This document shows, piece after piece, positions 8,879-18,881 of a stretch of 64,000 nucleotides of DNA (the first letter of the stretch is position 1; every line of letters starts with the position of its first letter). The notes under the pieces are model-generated. The model searched no databases. It had not been told where the DNA came from and was given only the letters and a program-made list of their open reading frames with translations. The stretch lies in assembly GCA_039619475.1 (NCBI GenBank), contig CM077115.1, positions 220,395,291 to 220,459,290 of the forward strand, written 5' to 3'. The translations under genes were made by a program, and so were the position numbers. This DNA is from Icerya purchasi. Taxonomy: Eukaryota; Arthropoda; Insecta; Hemiptera; Monophlebidae.

Positions 8879-11345
8879 CTGAGAAATAACGCATGCAACG
8901 AATTAGTAATAAGCAACTGATAAGCATCGTATAGATTCTTTTTTTTTGTCTTGCGATAATGTTTCGCAAGACAAAATCTCTAACCAGATGTGAGACACTG
9001 ACGACGCAGTATTAGAAGTGAAGTATTAAAAGTAAATTCACAGACTAGAAAAAGCATACTTCTTTCTCATTCTCACCAGCGACCGGTGACTTCAGCGAAG
9101 GCAGATGCATATGGCCTTTTTTCTAAAATCTAAACCGAAACGTGTCCTAAAACTAAAACCGGTGCCTCGCTGAGGGGGGACAGTTTTTGTTTTGAAAAAT
9201 AAGCCTTGGGATTGCGTTGTATTCGTTTACGAGGAAAATTAACAAAACTTTTTTGAAAACATTAAAGATTTCTTTCAGACAAAGGCGAGCTAAAATGAAA
9301 CTGAAACTTTAAATTACTTCGCTGAACTTGTTTTTGTTTCCTCTTCCTTGGTGTTCCGCAAAATTCCTTCATAGCGCGCAAGTCTACCTCATCTTCCTTC
9401 CCTTCTCCATCTTTCGATTATACAACACTTCTCATTCGCTCATGAACTTTTTTTTTTTTTTTTTTTCGTCACTCGATCAAGATCGATCACCTGCAGATTC
9501 CAAGAAAATTAGAAGAATTGAAGTTAGTGGATATTCTCATTAGCGCCCGCTCCTCCATTTCTAGTGACACATTTTTAGGTGCATTTCGCAATCGTTTTTC
9601 CATATATATCACATTCCAGAATATGGTTCAGCTCCTATTCTATATTTTCTCATTCTCGACTGCATTTAACGTCTCTCTGCTTAACAATTGCCCTAGATTG
9701 GCTGCTTTCAGCACTCCTAATCATTAAATCGAGAGAATCCCGAAATTAAATTACTCAAAAAAAAAGAGCCACCCTTTTTCGTACCCATCAGAGTGCTATC
9801 TGAAATTATTTTTTTTCACATTTCAGCAAATAAGAGGTAACATTAAAGTCTCCCCTCCAGTGTTTCCCCCCGTCTAATATAATATCGTCAACGTTTAATG
9901 ACAAAAAAAAAAAAGAGAGAAAAATAAATAATCGCGTAATTCTAAAACTCTGTTTTTGTCTTTGTTCGCATTTCATCGCATAAGGAAATTCCAACTTCCA
10001 AAAAAAAAAAAAAAAAAAAAAACAGTTACCAATCTCGAAATTCTCTCAATAATTACCATTAGACTGGGGAATTGTGTTCGTCCGTATGAAAAACGCTTCC
10101 TTGCACATTTCGCCCCCGATCACAGCCTGTTACTTCAAAAAAAAGAAAAAAATGGTTTCTTATTTATTTTTACTGTACTGTCTCATCTCGCACACTGTTC
10201 AGTATTGCTAGACTTGCAAATGCGCAAAACGTATTTTATATTAAACGAAAGTGGTATTTACGGCGGCAAAATCTTCATGCGATTATTATTGCAGAACCAG
10301 TCCGAATGACAACTGCTCTTTAAAAACCATTTCAATGATATCCACGCCACAGATTTATAGTATAACTGAAAAATTTTCAATGCAGAATGGGGAAATTACT
10401 CACGATGATATGTTATTTCTATTCACTGTCGATCGTTTAAAATGCCCTTCTTTCATTAATAATGATTGATTTCGCGCTCTATGTTGTGACTAAATCGTAA
10501 CTAAGCTATGCCCGCTTGTAAAATCCCTCGCTGAAATATCTTCACGAGGTCTCTTATCTCTTCTTAAGGGCTGATAACTTTTTTTTCCTTTTTTTAACCG
10601 AGAAAATATAGGTAATACCTTTTATGACCGCGATTACTATGAAGGCGGCGACATGATAAAAGATGCATTTATTATATTGCAAATAACTAAAAACATCTAA
10701 ATCTTCGGCAACGCAAAAAAATAAGTTAGTACTATAGTGTTTGAGTTTAGACGAAAAATTGATTGAGTTTCGGTAAAAATCGAAACAAGAGATGCCTCTA
10801 ATGAACTGAAAAAATGAAAACAGTTATTGTTGAAAGCTCGGTCAAGAAGACAGATATAAATACTAGAGATAGCGTGATGACAACAGGCGAATTAACTGCA
10901 AAGGTATATAAACACACTTAGTACATTATGGTAAATCGAAAATGTGAAATACAAAAAGACATAAAAAATACCGATTAGTATCTCGTTCGTGATCACAGTG
11001 TGTTTGAAACTGGTTTTAGTGTTACATCGTTTTATATTTCGTATTTTCGATTTAATATATCGAATGTTTATGTAATTAATTTAATAAATATACGAATATA
11101 TTAAAATGCTGACGACAGACAGGTGTGTTAAGCTTTTTCGTCTCCTCAGATATTCATTATAATTGAAGTTCATTCGACTTACCGGGATCGCTTCGTTTAT
11201 TAAATACTCCTTCGCACACGACCGTTAACATGTTTACTAGAATTTCACCGCAGCCTCTGAATTCGTTTACCTGTTGGTTTGAACAGCGACAGATCGATAT
11301 TATTGCCAGTATGACTGTGAAAAGAAATAACCTCGACAGCAACAT
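8658..11345 (-). CDS. Insulin-like peptide precursor (two coding exons)
   Basis: Joined exons 11345-11183 and 8878-8658 encode about 126 residues with matching phase-1 splice sites (gtaagt donor, tttctcag acceptor). Order: a hydrophobic signal peptide ending near CRCS; a B chain with FRGCGEILVNML and VVCEGVFN (Cys pattern C-G...V-C); a KR cleavage site; an acidic connecting peptide; a second basic site (RFKR); and an A chain whose CCKKPCTYDEMKGYC fits the insulin family pattern CC-x3-C-x8-C. Members of this family are secreted, cleaved at dibasic sites, joined by disulphides and signal through the insulin receptor. The ATG is directly preceded by cttgttttag, so an upstream non-coding exon is likely. 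The family is certain from the cysteines; which insect ILP type it is, I cannot say. No internal stops. Confidence 0.9.
8879..11182 (-). other. Intron of the insulin-like peptide gene
   Basis: A 2,304-bp phase-1 intron between B-chain and A-chain exons. The position after the B chain is the conserved place for an intron in insulin genes. It holds long A and T homopolymers (for example 10000-10022) but no recognisable element or coding sequence. Confidence 0.75.
11183..11345 (-). CDS. Insulin-like peptide, coding exon 1 (signal peptide and B chain)
   Basis: ATG at 11345. A signal peptide of about 22 residues (LFLFTVILAIISIC core) is followed by the B chain and the KR processing site, then SDP. 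The exon ends in phase 1 at the gtaagt donor (11182-11177). Confidence 0.88.
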
Positions 11346-13340
11346 CTAAAACAAGAGATTTTGTTATTAATCATCGAACGGGGATTTTTTTTGTAACTTT
11401 TTTCGTAAACACCGGGATAGTTCTCGGCTATTTGTATCGAATTACGAAAATTAACCTGTTCGTATATTTTAAATTTAAGAAATTTACATCGATTATTAAT
11501 TATATTATCCTAACGTGTTTCTTCGGTGAAGAAATTATTCGCGGAAACACAAAAATCAGCCTTTAATATTATACTTTTGATAAATTTTTTAACTTTTTTC
11601 TTATTTTTCCGTTATTTTATTTCATTTTATTTTAATAAATGTGTTTACTCGATAAAATAAGTATTATTATTAGTTTTTTCTTTTTTTCGTTCAAAAAATA
11701 TACTTGACCTTTTGATCTAACTTTTCGGGTTTTCATTCGATTTTCGCTTGAAATTATTAAGCGGGGGGATTAAAATAAAACTGCACTTGTGCCTGAATCT
11801 CGTATTCTTTCTGTTACGATTCTTTTTTATAGCCCGACATATACGTACTGAAAAATATCTACATTATTCTCAGATTCAAATAAATCTCTGTAAAAGTAAA
11901 CTAATAATTTTAACAAATCAGTTTTTTAATATTTTGCATGTTCGGACTCTTTCGGAAGCCTCCGAGAAAGTTGAAGATCTCAAGGATGAGTTCAGATGTA
12001 TTAATTTATATACCGTTGATTTATTTAATGAATTTCCAACATTTTTTATGTTTCCTTTTTAACCCATTAGACGTTGTTTTTTTTGGGGGGGGGGGGGGCT
12101 CATATGCAAGATAACCCATCGGCCATCTTACACATACTTCCCGGTAATTAAGAATTATAAACAGTGTAAACACATATGGACACGATCAAACAAGAAAAGA
12201 ATTGGCCATTGCCAGGAAATCCGTCTACAAACTATTAATGAATGCAATATTAGCACCAGATGAAAAGGTTTCAAGTATTTTAGTCAGCTTACTTATTATG
12301 GAAGAACAGAATTATCATACCCGCATGATCTCAACACTTCTGCGGCTAGTCTAGCGATCATTCGGTCAACGGTAATGAATCTATGTGCCATTTTTGATGT
12401 GTTATGGGAGGCAATCGTACGTATATAAGACGGATTGCAATAGCATAGACCAAACCAAGGCTTACGTTGTTAAGCCGAGTTAAAATTTATGTTGTAACAA
12501 CTGGAGTACAAACTCCTTAAATCTGTTTTCTTTTCATTGTCACCGACTTGTATCCAAATGTATTTCTAGCGGGAATCAGCAAATCGTCTATCATTATTGC
12601 GATTCTTAAAGGGAAAAAACAAAAAAAAAAAAAAAAACATTTCAAAAGTTGATTTAGCTTTGTTGAACTTAATTTTCCATTTTGGCGAAACTATTATGTG
12701 ATCATTTCAGCTGTGGAAAGACTAATTCGGAATCGTTTAATCAACAACTGTTAATATGGCTCTAAAAGAAAAGGGTCCGTCATCGCCGCCAGCGGCTATT
12801 ACTTTAACGCGATGATAATAATAGTAATGCTCCACGGCACACTACATTTAATCTGGCAAAATATCTGATACGGTGATAGAGTGGAAATTTTATCACAAGC
12901 GGCGTTTAGTTCCGGCACAGCTCCAACTGATTACGGTTTATTCTGTTCAACGGAACATACTTTTCAACTGATTTCAAAATAGTAGTTCGAAAAACGAAAA
13001 AAGTATGACCGAGTAATCCCTACTTGAGAGATGGATGATAAGCTTGTTCATCAAATTCAAATTTATTTTCCAAACTAGAGTATTACTTTTATTTATTTTC
13101 TATAATAAATGTCTAAATATAACACTGAAACGCTTCTTAGTGCGCAGCAGTGATATGAAAAAGAAAGAAAGGTTCTTACGTAATCATTAACCCCAGATTT
13201 TATACTTTGCCGATAGCGCAACTGGTAAATTCTAACAGTAAGGGTAGGGCATGTATTTTTATGCAGTTATTAAGAAAAACAAAATAGACAAATAAAACAT
13301 TTAAAACTTCCATATTAGGAAAATGATTTACGGTAGACAC
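11346..13340. other. Upstream region of the insulin-like gene, no other gene seen
   Basis: The region just above 11345 carries a splice-acceptor-like sequence, so a 5' untranslated exon and promoter should lie somewhere here, but neither can be placed. A G14 tract lies at 12085-12098. Short open frames look random. Confidence 0.4.
12077..12098. repeat. T8-G14 homopolymer junction
   Basis: A run of eight T's followed by fourteen G's. It is striking in this AT-rich context; the exact length is uncertain because homopolymers are often mis-called. Confidence 0.7.
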
Positions 13341-13492
13341 AATGTTTAAAAGATTTTAATCTTTAAAATTTAACGTTCCTCCGGCAAGCTTAATCATCAT
13401 CATCAAAAACAAACGTTTGTTTCCGATGACGGTAAGTGTAAGCGCCTTCCGAAATGTTAAGGTTTTAAAGATTAAAATTTTTTATAAACATC
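13341..13492. repeat. Long imperfect palindrome (foldback or MITE-like)
   Basis: Centred on the perfect palindrome aaacaaacgtttgttt (about 13406-13421). The arms pair outwards through atcatc/gatgac, gcaagctt/aagcgcc, and ttttaatctttaaaa/ttttaaagattaaaa, ending in aatgttt/aaacatc. Pairing is imperfect, with small indels. No coding sequence. A small non-autonomous foldback element or a hairpin RNA precursor are both possible. Confidence 0.6.
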
Positions 13493-13606
13493 CGCTAATA
13501 AACAGGTTTGTTTAGCAATTAGCCTAAAGGCGAAAAACAACTAGGTCGTTAAAAAACCACTTGCAAAAAAAATGTTTACCTATCTACCAAACTAATCGTT
13601 AACACT

Positions 13607-13617
13607 TTTACACACAG
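13607..13617. repeat. Target-site duplication, left copy
   Basis: tttacacacag, directly adjoining the T-run of the truncated LINE. Identical to 14073-14083. Confidence 0.8.
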
Positions 13618-14072
13618 TTTTTTTTTTTGGTTTTTTTTTTTTTTTGTTTAATCTCCTAAGCTACAGTCTGCCGCATTTAACTGCTGCGGGGTTTGCGACT
13701 ATATTGCTTTAGCTATTCTGTTTATTTTAAGAAAATTAATGATTAAGTTTATTGCTGTTTGGGTGTTTAGATAGCATATCGGCGAGTGTTTTATACGGTA
13801 GGAGGAGCGTCCGTGTTGATTTGAATACTGTACATTCTATTAATATGTGCTGAACGGTTGGCTGGAAACTTCCTATACGGCACTGCGTTGGTGAAAATGA
13901 CTCATTTAGAAGATGGCCGTACAATATTGCGGTATGACCTGTCCGCAGTTGGCTGATTACACTGAAGTCTCTGCGGGAACAATTCATTGAGGGCCACCGT
14001 AGAGTTCGGTCGTCGACTTTATACTTGAGACAGAAATATTTGACACGCGGTCCATTGTTCCTTCCATTCTTG
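13618..14072 (-). mobile_element. 5'-truncated LINE 3' end with 11-bp TSD
   Basis: The minus strand encodes the C-terminal region after RNase H found in I, R1 and Loa-type LINEs: RRDFSVISQLRTGHTAILYG, then a TVQHILIECTVF segment. The CX2C zinc-knuckle half is degraded. A 3' UTR and a T-run at 13618-13645 (poly(A) on the minus strand, interrupted by GG) follow. The direct repeat tttacacacag at 13607-13617 and 14073-14083 marks a single truncated insertion of about 450 bp. Confidence 0.8.
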
Positions 14073-14083
14073 TTTACACACAG
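14073..14083. repeat. Target-site duplication, right copy
   Basis: tttacacacag at the 5' end of the truncated LINE. Identical to 13607-13617. Confidence 0.8.
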
Positions 14084-14618
14084 TTAATCGAAACAGTTAA
14101 AGATTAAAGAGAGCAAATTCGAAATTTTGATGTCTGATTTTTCGAGTAGTAATAATAAAATCGATGATATTAACAAAAACGCTTCAATGATTTCAGTTTT
14201 CTGCGATATCTATTGCTCGTGAAATTCTGTGCTGGTTAATATCGCAACCTTGCAGCGAAATGAAAAATTATTTCCAATAGGACATATAAAATACTGTAGA
14301 AATTCCTATACATAAAGTCCGTGTTTTTCAACACCAAATTGAAGAAGAAAAAAAAAACACATCTACCTTGTAGAATGATAACCCACACTTTTTGTACATG
14401 TTCAAAGATGGGGACGGGGACGCTCACTTTTAAAAAAGCAACTTGACACATGCCTTACAAATTCAAACACTCGTCTCTTTTTTCGACTTTATCGTTAATA
14501 TGTATTAATAAATTGCTCAACGCATAATTAACCGCATAATTAACGGCGAAATATGTTTTATTAGATTTTTTAAATTTTTAAATCTTTATTTTGTGCCTGT
14601 ATTATTCATGTCGAATAT

Positions 14619-14624
14619 ATATAT

Positions 14625-14661
<37 letters not shown>
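14619..14661. repeat. (TA)n microsatellite
   Basis: Near-pure TA repeat, flanked by the inverted words ttgatata and tatatcaa. Confidence 0.85.
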
Positions 14662-14663
<2 letters not shown>

Positions 14664-15517
14664 GCGTATATATCAATATATGGATTACTAACTTTTAATA
14701 AGTTTGCACAATATTAAATGAAACGAGAATTACGTAAATCGGTTTTACAAAGGAATGTGGTAATGAGTACTTACTTTCGCTTATTCTGTAATCGCGCGCC
14801 TCTGATAAGCGTATCGAATGATTTTTTCTGCTACTGAATTTCTGCGATAAAAATTCCCTTTAAATAGCGAGTGATTCAATTTTTTGGGGACTTTTTTTCG
14901 GATTTTTTTTCAACTACAAGTAAACAATATATTATGCGGATGTGTGAGCATGTAAAATTAGGGAAAAAGAAGAAAAAAAATTAATTAAAATATATCAAGA
15001 GGCGTCGGAGGAAATTTTAATTGAAATTCGTGGAAATTCGTAGTATGACAGGCATTTAATGAAGATGAGATAGTCAAGGCTGAAGTTTTGTCTGCAGGAG
15101 AGACGAATTTAGACGAGCCCACCTCTTACGCAGTCTGTCGACTGTGTCGCTTACGTGGGTTACACCGTTTTTATTTACGTTTTATTTTTTATCTTTTCGC
15201 CAGACATATAGCGAATAAGCGATTAATTTTAAATAAATCAACTATCTTCCCGCAGTCTAGCGGTTGCCTAAATCGTCTCATTTCTCATATTTAAACGCTT
15301 CTTAAAGGATAAAAAACGCACAGCTTTATTACTTCGAGTTGACCGCCTCTGCGCCAAGGAAGGACCTTTACAAAATCTAAAATGAAAAAATGTAAATAAA
15401 GTAAACGATCTAAGCAAACTTACCAGACGACACATAAGAGTCCTTTAGGTACGAATGGCTACGAAAAAAAACTTACATTAATGAAGTCATTCTTCTGCCC
15501 GAGGTAATATAAAAAGC

Positions 15518-15559
15518 ACGTTACGAAAAAAACCGTCACCGAAAGCTTTTTCGTAACGT
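15518..15559. repeat. Perfect 13-bp inverted repeat (hairpin)
   Basis: acgttacgaaaaa (15518-15530) and tttttcgtaacgt (15547-15559) are perfectly complementary around a 16-base loop. No gene is adjacent. It could be a terminal structure of the neighbouring hAT relic, but this is not shown. Confidence 0.6.
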
Positions 15560-15838
15560 TTTTAAAAAAATTGCTACGCAAACCCAGGATGGCTATTATC
15601 CAAATTCATCATAATCAACTCCCAAAATTTTTATTAAAATCCACATTGATATAACAGGTACCAAACACTTATGATTACGTGTTAACGATCGGCAAGATTA
15701 AGTTATTAGCGAATTGAATATAAAACAAAAATAGACTTATAATTGGAACTAGAACGATGCTGTTAGTATTTACATTTTTATTAAAAAATAATATAATTGA
15801 TAGAATTAAAAATAAACCGTCTGTCTTTAACTAAAACT

Positions 15839-16261
15839 CTATTCGTCTACTGTTTTTAAGAGCAAAGTCTTTTATTGCACTATTAATGTCTGTATGACAT
15901 ATAACTGTTGCTCAATAGACAAGATAGCCAGATTGGTTAGCCTTAAAGTACTCATTGTTGAAATTACAATAATTTTTAATCAATTTCAATTTTGAAAAAC
16001 TTCTCTCACAACTGGCATTGCTTACGGCAATTGTGAGGAATATTCGGAGCATTATTATAATATTGGGCAGCGTATCTTCCAGCTTGGATTTTACAATAAA
16101 TTTTAATAATTCAAGCGAGACCGCATTAATTAATTTATTTTCATTGCTGTGGCGGCAGTAAAAGTCCGCAGTCTAAGTCGTTCGAGCTTGAAGTCCTGCG
16201 CTCGTCAGTTTCGGCAGATGCATAATCTAGATTACATTTAATGTCGTCCAAATCTAGTAAT
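15839..16261 (-). pseudogene. hAT (ZMYM1-like) transposase relic, C-terminal dimerisation region
   Basis: Minus strand reads LPNIIIMLRIFLTIAVSNAS then CERSFSKLKLIKNY and, after a frame change, LRLTNLAILSIEQQ. This is the classic C-terminal hATC dimerisation signature of ZMYM1/52-kDa-repressor-like hAT transposases. Stops and at least two frame changes make it non-functional. The upstream part lies at 25431-26125; the two are separated by an RTE-like LINE that inserted into the transposase gene. Confidence 0.82.
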
Positions 16262-16273
16262 ATAGCCGGCGTT
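16262..16273. repeat. Target-site duplication, left copy (RTE-like LINE)
   Basis: atagccggcgtt, at the 3' (TTTGA)n end of the LINE. It differs by one base from 25419-25430. Confidence 0.75.
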
Positions 16274-16439
16274 CAAATCAAATCAAAATACCTTTTTATT
16301 TAGAAAATTATACATAATCGTTACAAAGAAAAATAATTATTTATAGATAAAATTTCCGAGCAAAGGTATTAACAGCTCCAAATGTTAATCTGTTAATTGC
16401 TACTTTTTCAAAATGACTGTTATTTAAAAATTGGTTTAT

Positions 16440-17195
16440 TTCATCTTTCCATCTACCTTTTTAGTGACCTCGTTTCCGCCTTTAATGTGAAAGGTACCAG
16501 AAAGTAGTCTCTTATATGTGTCATCTGTTAATCTTGTTACATGGCCAGCCCATTCTCATTTTCTCCTTCTAACATAGTGTACCACGTCAATATTATATCT
16601 TAGAAGTTTTTTTATTTCTTTTATTTTTATTCGATCTCTTATCTTTATATTGAGCATTGATTTTTCTAGTGTATTTTGTGTTATCCTTAGTCTATTTATA
16701 ATTTTTGTGTTCAGTGTCCAAGTTTGGCAACCATAAGTTAAGACGGGCAATAATATACACATGTTAAATATTTGACTTTTATGGTAATTACTGAAAGGTC
16801 CTTTGAATATTCTTTTTAGTGACCAGTATTTTTACTCCATGTCTTAGTAATTCTCATGTTTACTTCTTTTTCTATCTTATTTTCGAATGATAATTGTTAG
16901 CCTAAATATGTCGCTTCGCTCACTACGTCTATTAGATTATTATTTACTTGAACTTCTCTTTGAGTTATAATCTTAGTTAATATTTTTGTTTTTAAGGTGT
17001 TAATAGATAATCCAACTTTTGCTCCCTTCATGTCCAGCTCTAGCAACATTTCCCTCAATTCTTCTAAAGAAGTGGAAAGAAGGATAATGTCATCTGCAAA
17101 TCTCAGATTTAATAATCTCTTAACATTTACATTTATTCCCTTATTTTCCCAATCCATTTCTCTATAATTTCCTCTAGTGTACAGTTAAATAAGAT
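16440..17195 (-). pseudogene. RTE-like reverse transcriptase, 3' half
   Basis: Minus strand continues from the family B insertion point with ILFNCTLEEIIEKMDWENKG and LRFADDIILLSTSLEEL (FADD catalytic motif intact), then KVGLSINTLKTKI and VVSEATYLG. After a stop come the thumb and the LLPVLTYGCQTW segment near 16735. The last part is in several frames. The sequence directly continues the RT interrupted at 18882. Confidence 0.8.
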
Positions 17196-17196
17196 C

Positions 17197-18483
17197 ACGG
17201 GAAATGTCAGGTCGTCCCCTACCATCGGTCTACAAATGGAGACCAAAATTGCTCCTCTGAACATTAGAAGAAATTATTTAACAGATAAATTTGTACTTAA
17301 GTATTGTAATTACAAATATCCGCAGTTTATAAGTAAGATAATGCAGGTAAGTAGTGATTGGAGATTTGTTCCCCAGAAAATGCCGCTCTTGCTCAAAAGA
17401 ACTAGGATGTATTATAGTTATAGTCCAGCTCTTGTGCCATCTTCTCCCTCCAATTATTTTAATTTCAGATACGACCTTAATCTTATCAAACTGGACATCA
17501 ATATTAACACCTTTAAAAGCCAGAATTTGCATCTGTTACCTGGTAACATTGTGAACTCCGTTTTTCTAGGTATCGCGAAAAAATTATACCCCGGTTATCG
17601 GTTGATCTTTACCGATGGTGCCAAATTCCGTGGATTTAATGAAGGCGTAGGGGCCGGGTTTCTTATAGAAGGTATCACTGAGCAGAAATTTAAATTACCT
17701 CCAGAAGCTTCGATTTTCACGGCCGAGCTTCTTGCAATTGAAAAAGCGTTAGAGTTTGTGAAAAACGTGTTGCAGTCCAAGGGGGAGTTTGTAGTATTTT
17801 CGGACAGCCTTAGCTCTCTCTTGTCGCATCAGAGAAGTAACTTTGAATGTAATTGCCATCCAATTATTTATGAAATTAAGGAAAAGTATTTTAATATTTC
17901 CGAACTTGGAGGAGTCATTAAATTCTGTTGGGTTCCGGGTCACTGTGGGGTACCACTTGGTGACCGTGTTGATTTAATCGCAAAAGAAGGTGTTAGATCA
18001 GGTATTAAGTTTCCATTTATCCCATCCTTCGATCTTCTAGATAAAGCCAAAAGAAATAATCATGCGGATTGGATAAGTCTTATTTGTAGAGAGCAAGGAC
18101 CTGGTAAATATTTTCATATGGTCCAACCATCTTTGCCGTCCATACCTTGGTTTTACCGCATTAGTGTCCCAGTTAGTTTGACCCGTAGGTTTGTGACCGT
18201 TGTGTGTAGGCTCCGCTCCGGCCATTGCCGATTGGGTTTAAATTTTTCAAACACTGGGCACTGCACCGGTTGTAATATCTATTGTCGACAAAATTTTAGA
18301 GAAGACATTAATCACTTGTTATTTAATTGCACCCAGTTCGATGACGCGAGACTTGCGTTTTCTAAGGACCTCATGTCCTGTGGTGTTTATTCTCCATTGT
18401 GTGTTTTTCATCTTCTCTGTTCCAGTGATAAAATTTTATTTGTCCTTTTTAGGTTTATTGAAAGAAACAGGATTGTTGTTTGA
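17197..18483 (+). CDS. Family B LINE ORF2 C-terminal part: RNase H domain, intact frame
   Basis: One open frame runs from the truncation point to the TGA at 18483; the first ATG is at 17236. The RNase H domain is complete: FTDGAKFRG (first Asp, about 17610), FTAELLAIEKALEF (Glu), VFSDSLSSLLS (Asp), and WVPGHCGVPLGDRVDLIAKE (last Asp). The C-terminus has a VVCRLRSGHCRLGL segment and a Cys/His cluster (CTGCNIYC...INHLLFNC) typical of I, R1 and Loa-like LINEs. RNase H degrades the RNA strand of the cDNA hybrid. RT and endonuclease are absent, so the copy cannot move by itself. The open frame suggests a young insertion. Confidence 0.85.
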   Translation, partial: TGNVRSSPTIGLQMETKIAPLNIRRNYLTDKFVLKYCNYKYPQFISKIMQVSSDWRFVPQKMPLLLKRTRMYYSYSPALVPSSPSNYFNFRYDLNLIKLDININTFKSQNLHLLPGNIVNSVFLGIAKKLYPGYRLIFTDGAKFRGFNEGVGAGFLIEGITEQKFKLPPEASIFTAELLAIEKALEFVKNVLQSKGEFVVFSDSLSSLLSHQRSNFECNCHPIIYEIKEKYFNISELGGVIKFCWVPGHCGVPLGDRVDLIAKEGVRSGIKFPFIPSFDLLDKAKRNNHADWISLICREQGPGKYFHMVQPSLPSIPWFYRISVPVSLTRRFVTVVCRLRSGHCRLGLNFSNTGHCTGCNIYCRQNFREDINHLLFNCTQFDDARLAFSKDLMSCGVYSPLCVFHLLCSSDKILFVLFRFIERNRIVV

Positions 18484-18598
18484 TTTTTTTTTTTTTTTTC
18501 TTTTTTTTCTTTTCTCTCCATTATTTTACTTATTTTTTTTCTTACATTATTGTAGTCTTTGTCCAGTGTGGCTGTGACTACCTCCTTTTTCTCATAAT

Positions 18599-18764
18599 GC
18601 ATTGTGAGCATTGCCAGGCAACTGTGGTCATAATGTGAGATAGAAATATTTATCTACTTATCTATTTTTTCTTTTGCTCCTTTTTCCAGAATGGAAAAAT
18701 CTTGTTTGTTTCTGTTTTGTTTCATTGAGCATTGTGGGCACTGCCAGCAGTTGCGGCCATAATG
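18599..18764 (+). repeat. Duplicated 36-bp motif in family B 3' UTR
   Basis: gcattgtgagcattgcc...gtggtcataatg (18599-18635) recurs as gcattgtgggcactgcc...cggccataatg (18729-18764), about 130 bases apart in the 3' UTR. Confidence 0.7.
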
Positions 18765-18828
18765 TAGAATGAATGAAATTTCTCTTCCTGAATTTTCTAT
18801 TATTAGTATTTTTCGTGTCGTAGTTTGC

Positions 18829-18857
18829 TGGCCAAATGAACTGTTCTGTTCAGGCCA
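18829..18857 (+). promoter_or_regulatory. Hairpin just before the poly(A) tail of family B LINE
   Basis: tggcc-aaa-tgaac, loop tgttct, gttca-ggcca: a 10-bp stem with a three-base bulge, ending where the A-run begins. Its position fits a 3' recognition structure for the element's reverse transcriptase, which is inference. Confidence 0.55.
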
Positions 18858-18881
18858 AAAAAAAAAAAAAAAAAAAAAAGA

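Larger units (their letters stand above)
14084..15838. other. Intergenic, no gene seen
   Basis: AT-rich DNA with a (TA)n tract at about 14620-14661 and the hairpin at 15518-15559. The short frames here lack any recognisable domain. Confidence 0.5.
17196..18877 (+). mobile_element. 5'-truncated family B LINE with RNase H
   Basis: An insertion on the opposite strand to its host LINE. It begins abruptly at 17196 inside a coding frame and ends with a 3' UTR, a hairpin and an A-run (18857-18879). The flanking aagat (17191-17195 and 18878-18882) is a probable short target duplication, partly hidden by the A-run. A second copy of the same family, on the minus strand at 43475-45191, extends further 5', which shows that this one is truncated. 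Confidence 0.85.

Noticed and set aside
11748..12062. 104-codon open frame, plus strand
   Set aside because: No recognisable domain, no splice context, composition like random AT-rich DNA.
15088..15294. Open frame with Arg/Cys-rich start (plus)
   Set aside because: The apparent Cys pattern is short and unsupported; no neighbouring exon or element fits.
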